From an uncultured Eubacteriales bacterium (GTDB taxonomy: Bacteria; Bacillota; Clostridia; UBA1381; UMGS1253): a stretch of 40,977 nt of DNA. The stretch covers positions 1-40,977 of the forward strand of contig CABUKE010000013.1 in assembly GCA_902492065.1 (NCBI GenBank), given 5' to 3'. Each line of letters opens with the position of its first letter. The stretch's first letter is position 1. Shown piece after piece: positions 7,081 to 13,936 of this stretch. Made by a program: the position numbers and the translations under genes. Under the pieces are notes generated by a model that saw only the letters and a program-made list of their open reading frames with translations, was not told where the DNA came from and searched no databases.

Positions 7081-8988
7081 TTACATGCGGCGTAGCTTGG
7101 CGATCTGATATAGGCTTCCGTCTGGCAGACGCACATTGAAAAAATTGTCACTGTTATTACCATTTGGAAGCGTCACGTGCGTTTTGCCCAGGAGCGGGAT
7201 TTCCGTCCCGTCGTTGGAAAGGATCGTATAGCCCGGCTCTGTGATTTCGTCGGAAAAGTGGATAGTGACGGTTTCGGGCGAAACAGTGACGGTACTGCCG
7301 TGAAAAATCGTGATATTATATGTGTTAAAGAGGCAAAACAGGCCGGCGGCAGAAAGGACTGCTCCGCCTATGGCGATTGCCTTTTCTTTTTTTACGGAAA
7401 TTTGTTTTAATAAATGGGTACACCGATACAGAGCGAAGCAAATAACCGGGAACATGGCGGCGAATGCGTCAAACATCAGCCGTTTGCCAACCTCTGTAAG
7501 AGAGATGGCCAGCAGACTGACCGCAAGTGCGCCGAGCGTTAAGGCGACGCAACTGCTCCAGGAGGCGGGGAGTCCTTTTTTACGCTTGCAGAACCGTGTT
7601 GCGGCGGATAGAAGCAGGCATGCTGCCGAAGTGTAAAACAGCAGGAGAAACGCGTTCATGGATAAAAAGAAGCGCGCTTCATAATTGTGGTAGGCCGCAT
7701 CGCCGAAGTTTGGCATAAGTATGTTTGGCATATAGTAGTAGGGCCGGTACACATCCGAATAGTAGTTTATGTATTTGGCCTTTGCAAAGCCCAACACATT
7801 GCCTGGGGAGGACAGGATTGTATCTTTTGCGCGGGTGAGAATATTGCCGCCAATGGCGCGCTTTAACGCTTTGATTTCTTCATAGGGCACCGGCTGCTCT
7901 GCTGTATACTCTGTTTCATACGCAGACCACAGCTCGCCGAACTGGGAGGAAATCTCGTCAAAGCCTTCGCTATGGTAGGGAAAGTAGACGCATTGCCCGG
8001 TTGCAGACCCATTGTAGCGCGTACCAACCTCCAGCGTCCAAAGCAGGGAGGAGTCGTCCAGATTGGGGTATGGATGCAGATCCGTCGCGTACAAAAGCGC
8101 GCCGGTTCCGCTTTTTATCAGGAAAAAGCAGGCGAGCGAAAGCGCTGTTTTCCCCAGTCCGGTAAGGAACCGATGTTTTGCGCCCGCACGGAACCAGCCT
8201 TTTACAAAAAGATAGAGCAAAATAGGGACGCAGGCCATGGGGCGCAGGGTAAACAGAAGTCCGCCCGCTACAAAAAAGCCGACTTTCGTCGCAACGGGAC
8301 GGCAATGGTAGAGGTACAGCGTGAGCGCGGCAAGAAAAATCGCCGGTAGGTAGATATATGGCCCGACAAGAAGCAAATAGGGAAATGCAATGGCTGAGAC
8401 GAGCAGAGAAAGCTCGGCACAGTTTTGTCCGAACATTTTCTTGCAGCAGCCTGCGAGTAAAAGGATACTTCCGCACATCAGCAGGCCGTTCAAGACGCGG
8501 ACGCCGACTTCCACGCTTTGAAACAGTTGTACAAACGGAAAATAAAGCAGCGCGGTCAAACGATTGGTGGAAAAAGCCGCGAGATAGGTAGTCATATACG
8601 CCGTGTCCTCACCAAGCGAGAGCTTTTCCAAAAAGGAGAGCAGGTCGTATGAATCGTGACAGGGACTGAAGGGAATGACAACCGTCATGATCAGGCTGGT
8701 TATAATAGCGGCACAAGACAGGACGAAAAGCCGCCATTTTCCAGAATGGACAGAAAACCGTCCAAGCGCCCACCTACACAGAAACCAGACGCAGATAACA
8801 CATACTGCAATTCCTGCTGCGGTAAAACCTCTTTCCCAGCCGGAGGACTGGAAGTTGCCCCGCTCTGTTCCGCCGAAAAGCAGATATCCGACCGTTACAA
8901 TACACCACAACAGCGCACAAATCAGCAGAAAAACTGGCATTCCAAAACGATATGTTGTCTTTGCTCTTTTGTCATTCCTTACCGGCAT
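7081..8988 (-). CDS. Polytopic membrane protein, GT-C-like glycosyltransferase candidate
   Basis: The product has 635 residues and about a dozen hydrophobic segments, starting at about 16-38. The last segment ends near 554, followed by an 81-residue tail rich in beta-type sequence that should lie outside the cell. The first long loop after several helices holds 'PFSPCHDSYDLL', an acidic motif in the place where GT-C enzymes (PMT/ArnT type) carry their catalytic acid. The size and topology fit lipid-linked-sugar glycosyltransferases that modify wall polymers or surface proteins. I do not recognise a specific family, and a transport or polymerase role cannot be excluded. The ATG at 8988 has AAGGGAGGGA a few bases upstream. 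It may share regulation with none of its neighbours; the convergent regulator ends 4 bases away. Confidence 0.7.
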   Translation of the reverse strand: MPVRNDKRAKTTYRFGMPVFLLICALLWCIVTVGYLLFGGTERGNFQSSGWERGFTAAGIAVCVICVWFLCRWALGRFSVHSGKWRLFVLSCAAIITSLIMTVVIPFSPCHDSYDLLSFLEKLSLGEDTAYMTTYLAAFSTNRLTALLYFPFVQLFQSVEVGVRVLNGLLMCGSILLLAGCCKKMFGQNCAELSLLVSAIAFPYLLLVGPYIYLPAIFLAALTLYLYHCRPVATKVGFFVAGGLLFTLRPMACVPILLYLFVKGWFRAGAKHRFLTGLGKTALSLACFFLIKSGTGALLYATDLHPYPNLDDSSLLWTLEVGTRYNGSATGQCVYFPYHSEGFDEISSQFGELWSAYETEYTAEQPVPYEEIKALKRAIGGNILTRAKDTILSSPGNVLGFAKAKYINYYSDVYRPYYYMPNILMPNFGDAAYHNYEARFFLSMNAFLLLFYTSAACLLLSAATRFCKRKKGLPASWSSCVALTLGALAVSLLAISLTEVGKRLMFDAFAAMFPVICFALYRCTHLLKQISVKKEKAIAIGGAVLSAAGLFCLFNTYNITIFHGSTVTVSPETVTIHFSDEITEPGYTILSNDGTEIPLLGKTHVTLPNGNNSDNFFNVRLPDGSLYQIAKLRRM

Positions 8989-9081
8989 GGAAAGTCCCTC
9001 CCTTTTTTTCGCTCTACTTTAGCACAGTTTATCACAATTCGACATAAAATACCATTACAGGCAGGTTTCAGTTTCCAAACA

Positions 9082-9114
9082 AAAAAAGCACAGGAAGATT
9101 ACCTGTGCTTTTTT
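9082..9114 (-). terminator. Intrinsic terminator of gdhA
   Basis: Perfect 13-bp stem (9082-9094 with 9102-9114) with a 7-base loop, followed on the minus strand by a run of T. It lies about 20 bases beyond the gdhA stop codon. Confidence 0.85.
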
Positions 9115-9134
9115 ATGTATCAGACTAAAATAAA

Positions 9135-10484
9135 TTAGTACGCAATACCCTGCGCCATCATAGCGTCTGCAATCTTGAGGAAGCCGGCAATATTTGCGCC
9201 TGCAACATAATTGTTCGGCATACCATACTCTTCCGCCGCGGAGGAAGCAGCCTTGAAGATTTCCTTCATGATGTTGTGCAGCTTTTCATCTACTTCTTCA
9301 AAGGTCCAGCTGTAGCGAATGGAGTTCTGGCTCATCTCAAGCCCGGACGTTGCCACACCGCCCGCGTTTGCAGCCTTTGCCGGCCCGAACAGAACGCCGT
9401 TGGAAAGGAAGGTCTCGACTGCTTCCGGCGTAGACGGCATGTTTGCACCTTCTGCTACCGCCATTACACCGTTTGCAACCAGCATTTTCGCCTCGTCGCC
9501 GTTAAGCTCGTTCTGCGTTGCGCACGGGAGTGCGATATCGCATTTAATGCTCCAGATACCGCGGCAGCCTTCGTGATACTCTGCACCCTGTACACGGTTC
9601 ACATACTCTTTGATGCGGCCTCTCTCCACCTCTTTGATCTGTTTAACTACGTCGAGGTTTACGCCGTTCGGGTCGTAAATGTATCCGTTCGAGTCGGACA
9701 GCGCAACCACCTTCGCGCCGAGCTCGGTCGCCTTCTCTGTCGCGTAGATTGCAACATTGCCGGAACCGGAGATGACAACCGTTTTGCCGTCAAAGCTCTT
9801 GCCGTTCGCCTTGAGCATTTCGTCGGTGAAGTAGCACAGGCCGTAACCCGTTGCCTGTGTTCTTGCAAGAGAACCGCCGTATGTAAGACCCTTGCCGGTC
9901 AGCACGCCGGTAAACTCATTGCGCAGACGCTTATACTGGCCGTACATATAGCCAATTTCTCTTGCACCAACGCCGATATCGCCGGCCGGTACGTCAGTGT
10001 CCGCGCCGATGTGCTTCGAAAGCTCCGTCATAAAGCTCTGGCAGAACCGCATAACCTCTGCGTCGGACTTGCCCTTCGGGTCAAAGTCACTGCCGCCCTT
10101 GCCGCCGCCCATCGGGAGCGTGGTCAGGCTGTTTTTAAAGCACTGCTCAAAGCCCAAAAACTTAATTACGGAAGCGTTTACGCTCGGATGAAGACGAAGG
10201 CCGCCCTTGTAAGGCCCGATTGCGGAGTTAAATTGTACGCGGAAGCCGCGGTTTACCTGCACCTTGCCGTTATCGTCTACCCACGAAACACGGAACTGGA
10301 TAAAACGCTCCGGCTCCACAATGCGGTCGATTACGCCCGCCGCCACGATATCAGGACGACGCTCTACAACCGGCTCAAAGGATTCCAAAACCTCAAGCAC
10401 AGCCTGCAAAAACTCCGACTCGCCCTTGTTCCGCTCGCATACCTTTGCGTATACGTCCGAAAGATACTTGTTTTTCAATGCCAT
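9135..10484 (-). CDS. gdhA: Glutamate dehydrogenase (hexameric, about 450-residue type)
   Basis: The 449-residue cytoplasmic enzyme interconverts 2-oxoglutarate plus ammonia and glutamate. The active-site segment PMGGGKGGSDFDPKGKSD carries the catalytic lysine; 'DVPAGDIGVGAREIGYM' is typical of the family; the Rossmann nucleotide-binding segment is 'VVISGSGNVAIYATEKA' in the second half; 'EGANMPSTPEAV' is also conserved. The length matches the E. coli GdhA class (447). The ATG at 10484 is preferred over the in-frame TTG at 10499, because GGAGGG at 10492-10497 sits 7 bases upstream of it. The gene is monocistronic with its own promoter and terminator. Cofactor preference (NADPH versus NADH) cannot be settled by eye. 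Confidence 0.97.
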   Translation of the reverse strand: MALKNKYLSDVYAKVCERNKGESEFLQAVLEVLESFEPVVERRPDIVAAGVIDRIVEPERFIQFRVSWVDDNGKVQVNRGFRVQFNSAIGPYKGGLRLHPSVNASVIKFLGFEQCFKNSLTTLPMGGGKGGSDFDPKGKSDAEVMRFCQSFMTELSKHIGADTDVPAGDIGVGAREIGYMYGQYKRLRNEFTGVLTGKGLTYGGSLARTQATGYGLCYFTDEMLKANGKSFDGKTVVISGSGNVAIYATEKATELGAKVVALSDSNGYIYDPNGVNLDVVKQIKEVERGRIKEYVNRVQGAEYHEGCRGIWSIKCDIALPCATQNELNGDEAKMLVANGVMAVAEGANMPSTPEAVETFLSNGVLFGPAKAANAGGVATSGLEMSQNSIRYSWTFEEVDEKLHNIMKEIFKAASSAAEEYGMPNNYVAGANIAGFLKIADAMMAQGIAY

Positions 10485-10544
10485 TTCACAGCCCTCCAAT
10501 TATTATATTTTTTCAGAGTATACTTAAATCAATTAAGCGAATTT

Positions 10545-10573
10545 ATTATACCAAAAAAAAATTTCCATTTCAA
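10545..10573 (-). promoter_or_regulatory. gdhA promoter, extended -10 type
   Basis: On the minus strand TTGAAA (10573-10568) and TATAAT (10550-10545) are 17 bases apart, and the -10 is preceded by TGG (extended -10). The spacer contains a nine-base T tract that may bend the DNA. Confidence 0.7.
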
Positions 10574-10579
10574 TATATT

Positions 10580-10609
10580 TTTGCAACTTTTTTGTACTTG
10601 AGTTGCAAA
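10580..10609. repeat. Inverted repeat just upstream of the gdhA -35, candidate operator
   Basis: TTTGCAACT (10580-10588) and its exact reverse complement AGTTGCAAA (10601-10609) are separated by 12 bases. The centre is about 22 bases upstream of the -35, where an activator would bind. No known protein site is recognised. Confidence 0.45.
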
Positions 10610-10705
10610 TATTCACTTTTTACGGGAAAGAGAAAAAGAAACGTGTGAAATGGCTACAGGAAAGCTTTTTTGTTTATAAAATGAAGAGAGAAAGGCGAAA
10701 AACGG

Positions 10706-10737
10706 TATAAAAAAGCAGGCTGCCGCTTGGCAGCCTG
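10706..10737 (-). terminator. Intrinsic terminator of the 53-residue protein gene
   Basis: A GC-rich 9-bp stem (10716-10724 with 10729-10737, CAGGCTGCC) with a 4-base loop is followed on the minus strand by CTTTTTT. It starts 10 bases after the stop codon. Confidence 0.9.
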
Positions 10738-10747
10738 TGCTGTGGTG

Positions 10748-10909
10748 TTACAGGTCGTCCGCATCCTGGACCGGAATTTCGTTTGCATTACGCGGCCTGC
10801 CGGTCCAGCTCCCGAGCGGGTCGGTTTTCATCTGCTCTTTGGATGTGTATACGTCTACAACCTGCTGTGCCTTCTGCTGGGCTGTGGCCTGTCGTTTTTC
10901 TTTTCTCAT
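10748..10909 (-). CDS. Small hydrophilic protein (53 residues), function unknown
   Basis: The start is placed at the ATG at 10909 because AGAGGAG lies 6 bases upstream. An in-frame ATG at 10978 would add 23 residues but has no ribosome binding site. The protein begins with a charged stretch (MRKEKRQATAQQKAQQ) likely to be helical. It ends with 'DPLGSWTGRP' and an acidic tail 'EIPVQDADDL'. A DPxGSxTG-type segment with an acidic PVQDADDL end appears in small proteins of other Clostridia as far as I recall, but no function is known to me. There is no signal peptide or membrane segment. The dedicated ribosome binding site and strong terminator argue that the gene is real and separately expressed. 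Confidence 0.75.
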   Translation of the reverse strand: MRKEKRQATAQQKAQQVVDVYTSKEQMKTDPLGSWTGRPRNANEIPVQDADDL

Positions 10910-11054
10910 AGCGTACTCCTCTACTTTGTTGTATGGTTTGTTTCCGTATTTATTTTGTGCTAAAAACTGCGCTTTCATTCAGGATAAAACCGTTTACAAT
11001 CACAAAAAAATGCTAATTATCCGCAATGAAATTCGGGCAAGCAGAAAGATACTG

Positions 11055-11063
11055 TGCTATACT
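11055..11063 (+). promoter_or_regulatory. Extended -10 promoter of the isomerase/oxidoreductase operon
   Basis: TGC followed by TATACT (11058-11063) forms an extended -10 motif. No good -35 lies 17 bases upstream. The first gene starts 46 bases downstream. The 140 bases between this operon and the small minus-strand gene otherwise show nothing recognisable. Confidence 0.45.
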
Positions 11064-11109
11064 GTAGGCACAATTAGAAAAATTGAATTTTATGTAGAGG
11101 GGGATTTCG

Positions 11110-11964
11110 ATGTCAAAGTTTAGCATCGGGGTTTTACTGGAATCATTTAGGCTTCCGCTCTATGAGGCGCTTGCGCAGGCGAAAAAGGTGGGCGCGCAGG
11201 GGGTACAGATTTATGTGACGCGCGGCGAGATTACGCCGGAAACGATGACGGCGGAGAAAATCAGAGAATTGCGCCATGCGCTCGACGCAAACGGCCTTGC
11301 CATCAGCGCCCTGTGCGGCGATTTGGGCAAGCCGGGGTTTCAGGACAGGAGCCAGAACGCACAGCGGATTGAGCGCTCAAAACGAATTATGGATTTGGCA
11401 AAGGAGCTGGGCACGAATGTTGTGACGACGCACATCGGCGTTGTGCCGGAGCAGGCGTGCGACCGGTATTCCATTTTGCAGGAAGCTTGCGACGAGCTTG
11501 CGCGCTATGGCGAGGAGGTCGGCGCATATTTTGCCATTGAAACCGGCCCGGAGCCGTCCCATGTGCTGAAAAAATTCCTCGATTCGCTGTCTGCGCGCAA
11601 TTTGTGCGTCAACCTTGACCCGGCAAACCTTGCCATGGTAATCGGCGAGGACGCAGTCACGGCGGTGCATAATCTCAAAGACTACATCGTACATACGCAC
11701 GCAAAGGACGGTATTATGCTCAAAAAGACGAACCCGATCAATATTTACGGCAGCGATGTGGAGGTCGAGGAACTGCTCGACTGCAACGACTATTTTAAGG
11801 AAGTTCCGCTTGGGCAGGGGAGCGTCGACTTCGACCGTTACCTGGCGGCTTTAGAGGAGATTGGCTATCGCGGCTTCTTGACAATTGAGCGCGAAGTGGG
11901 AGAGAACCCGAGCGCAGATATTTCCATGGCAGTTGACTTTTTAAAGGAAAAGATAGGCAGATAA
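11110..11964 (+). CDS. Sugar phosphate isomerase/epimerase family TIM-barrel protein (AP endonuclease 2 superfamily)
   Basis: The 284-residue protein has an alternating strand-helix layout of a TIM barrel. Candidate divalent-metal ligands follow the xylose-isomerase-like pattern: Glu144 (FAIETGPEP), Asp170 (NLDPAN), His195/His197 (VHTHAKDG) and Glu260 (LTIERE). 'PLGQGSVDFDRYLAAL' near 233-248 is the usual 'GeGxiD' segment before the last strand. Members isomerise or epimerise sugars and inositols, or cleave keto-sugar glycosides. The exact substrate cannot be read from sequence. It is the first gene of a three-gene operon with an oxidoreductase and a second, distant isomerase of the same superfamily. 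The ribosome binding site AGAGGGGGAT precedes the ATG at 11110. Confidence 0.85.
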   Translation: MSKFSIGVLLESFRLPLYEALAQAKKVGAQGVQIYVTRGEITPETMTAEKIRELRHALDANGLAISALCGDLGKPGFQDRSQNAQRIERSKRIMDLAKELGTNVVTTHIGVVPEQACDRYSILQEACDELARYGEEVGAYFAIETGPEPSHVLKKFLDSLSARNLCVNLDPANLAMVIGEDAVTAVHNLKDYIVHTHAKDGIMLKKTNPINIYGSDVEVEELLDCNDYFKEVPLGQGSVDFDRYLAALEEIGYRGFLTIEREVGENPSADISMAVDFLKEKIGR

Positions 11965-12001
11965 CGCCGGTATGAGCGTGCATGTGATGGAGGGGTATAA
12001 G

Positions 12002-13060
12002 ATGGAAAAGATAAGAGTCGGGCTTGTGGGGGCTGGGTCGCTCAGCCATGAGCATACGAGAGTATATCAGGCAATGGAGAATGTCGAGCTGGTTGCGGTG
12101 TGCGACATCAAGGAAGGGCGCGCGGAGGAGTATGCAAAGCAGTACGGCTTCGCGCGGTGGTATCTCGACTATCATGAAATGTTTGCAAAAGAGAAGCTTG
12201 ACGCGGTGAGCGTCTGCACCTGGAACTGCGCGCACGCAGAAGTGACGATTGCGGCGCTTGACGCAGGTATCCACGTGCTGTGTGAAAAGCCGATGGCGAT
12301 GAACGCGCAGGAGGCGAGAGCCATGCAGGAGGCGGCAGAACGCAGCAATAAGCTGCTCATGATTGGGTTTGTGCGCCGGTTTATGCCGTCGGTGAAGCTT
12401 TTGGAGGAATATATCCGCGCCGGGGAGCTGGGCGACATTTACTACATTACGACGGGCTGCCTGCGCCGTGCGGGCAACCCGCTCGGGTGGTTTGCCGACA
12501 AGGAAAAGAGCGGCGGCGGCCCGTTGATTGACTTGGGGGTACATATCATTGACATGTCGCGCTATCTGATGGGAAAGCCGAAGCCGGTGTCGGTTTCGTG
12601 TATGACATACAGCGGAATCGGCTCGCGCACGAATATTAAAGGTATGAACCGCTATACGGCGGCGGACCCCAGCCCGAACTGCAACGTAGAGGACATGGCG
12701 GTGGCGATGATTCGCTTTGACAACGGCGCGGTTGTGCATGTGGAAACGAGCTTCAGCTCGCATTTGAAGGAGCCAAAGTTCTGGCTCGACGTGTTCGGGA
12801 GCAAGGCGGGCGCGCAGACAGAGCCGGAGCTGGAGCTCTACAGCGAGAAGTTTGACTATCTGACCGACATTAAGCCAGTGTATGAGGAAGATCCGTCAAA
12901 GGGCTTTTCGCCGATTTTTGAGGCGGAGGTGCGCCACTTTGTAGACTGTGTGGCAAACGGGACGGCGTGCATCAACCCGGCGGAGGACGGCGTTGTGCTC
13001 ATGCAGATTCTCGACGCGGCATATGAGTCGGCGCGGACCGGAAAGGAAGTTGCGATATGA
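12002..13060 (+). CDS. Gfo/Idh/MocA-family NAD(P)-dependent sugar oxidoreductase
   Basis: The 352-residue protein starts with a Rossmann fold (GLVGAGSLSHEH at 7-18) and has the family motif CEKPMAM (94-100) with the catalytic lysine. A 'PLIDLGVHIID' segment follows, with Asp177 and His181 of the DxGxH active-site motif. Members oxidise or reduce one hydroxyl of a sugar, inositol or glycoside. The ATG at 12002 is preferred, since GGAGGGG lies 6 bases upstream; an in-frame ATG at 11972 lacks a good site. Its stop overlaps the next start by 4 bases (ATGA), showing translational coupling. Being sandwiched between two sugar isomerase-like enzymes suggests an oxidise-then-rearrange (or eliminate) pathway. 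Confidence 0.93.
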   Translation: MEKIRVGLVGAGSLSHEHTRVYQAMENVELVAVCDIKEGRAEEYAKQYGFARWYLDYHEMFAKEKLDAVSVCTWNCAHAEVTIAALDAGIHVLCEKPMAMNAQEARAMQEAAERSNKLLMIGFVRRFMPSVKLLEEYIRAGELGDIYYITTGCLRRAGNPLGWFADKEKSGGGPLIDLGVHIIDMSRYLMGKPKPVSVSCMTYSGIGSRTNIKGMNRYTAADPSPNCNVEDMAVAMIRFDNGAVVHVETSFSSHLKEPKFWLDVFGSKAGAQTEPELELYSEKFDYLTDIKPVYEEDPSKGFSPIFEAEVRHFVDCVANGTACINPAEDGVVLMQILDAAYESARTGKEVAI

Positions 13061-13881
13061 AGCTGAGTGTGAGCCTGTACAGCTGCCACCCCCTGATTGC
13101 GGACGGGAAAATGGATATCTATCAGGTGATGGAGTTTTTTAAAGAATGCGGCGTAGAATATGTCGAACTCGTCGATATGTATATCGGCGAGGGCGACTTG
13201 CCGAAGATAAAAGAGTTTCTGGACAAAAACGGGATGCGCGTGTCGTCGTACTCTGCGTCGAACGAGTTTGTGCTCGGCAGCGAGGAGGATCGGCAGAAGA
13301 GTATTGCGCACCTGCGGGAATGCTGCGACATTGCCCGGTACTTCGGTACGGACATTGTGCGCGTGTTCGCGGGCAACATGGACGCGGATGGCACGCTCCA
13401 ATACGATGACTGCGTGGAAAAAATTGTGGACGGCTTCCGCCAATGTATCAAAACGGCGGAGGAAAAGGGCGTGTATTTCTGCTTAGAGAATCACGGCGTG
13501 CTCGCCGGGCGACCGGAGCAGGTGGGGCATATCCTTGACGCGGTTGGCTCGCCGAACCTGAAGGCAACGGTGGATACGGGCAACTTTAATATTGTCGGTG
13601 CAGATCCGTACGAGGCGGTGCGTCTGCTGCTCGGCGACATAGGGCACGTCCACTTCAAGGACATGGTCGAGGTTTCGGACGGCGGCTGGGTTTCGCCGCA
13701 GGGGAAGCACTTTTTGGGGTGCGACATCGGCGGCGGCATCGTGGAGCTGGAACGGATTGTGGCGCTTTTGAAGGGGAGCGGCTACGACGGTTATATTTCC
13801 ATTGAATACGAAGCGCCGGAGCGGGAATGCCTCGCGGCAGTAAGAAAGAGCATTGCGTATACAAAAGCATTGCTCGGGTAA
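13057..13881 (+). CDS. Second sugar phosphate isomerase/epimerase family TIM-barrel protein
   Basis: The 274-residue TIM-barrel protein has candidate metal ligands Glu144 (CLENHG), Asp173 (TVDTGNF), His199 (HVHFKD) and Glu250 (SIEYE). The segment 'GCDIGGGIVELERIV' matches the 'GeGxiD' region. The pattern is closer to typical IolE/IolI-like proteins than its paralogue at the head of the operon. The ATG overlaps the preceding stop by 4 bases. Family roles include inosose dehydratase, sugar epimerase and C-glycoside cleavage subunit; sequence alone does not choose. A strong terminator follows directly. Confidence 0.88.
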   Translation: MKLSVSLYSCHPLIADGKMDIYQVMEFFKECGVEYVELVDMYIGEGDLPKIKEFLDKNGMRVSSYSASNEFVLGSEEDRQKSIAHLRECCDIARYFGTDIVRVFAGNMDADGTLQYDDCVEKIVDGFRQCIKTAEEKGVYFCLENHGVLAGRPEQVGHILDAVGSPNLKATVDTGNFNIVGADPYEAVRLLLGDIGHVHFKDMVEVSDGGWVSPQGKHFLGCDIGGGIVELERIVALLKGSGYDGYISIEYEAPERECLAAVRKSIAYTKALLG

Positions 13882-13887
13882 AAGATA

Positions 13888-13923
13888 AAAAACCAGCAGA
13901 ACGATTCTGTTCTGCTGGTTTTT
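13888..13923. terminator. Bidirectional terminator between the isomerase operon and GH3
   Basis: A perfect 14-bp stem (13888-13901 with 13910-13923) with an 8-base loop, A-rich on the left and T-rich on the right, sits between convergent genes and can serve both. Confidence 0.9.
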
Positions 13924-13936
13924 GCTTTATCTACAT

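Noticed and set aside
9276..10601. A 441-codon plus-strand open frame
   Set aside because: It lies antisense to gdhA, whose motifs are unmistakable; the product has no recognisable domain and a Cys/Arg/His-rich shadow composition.
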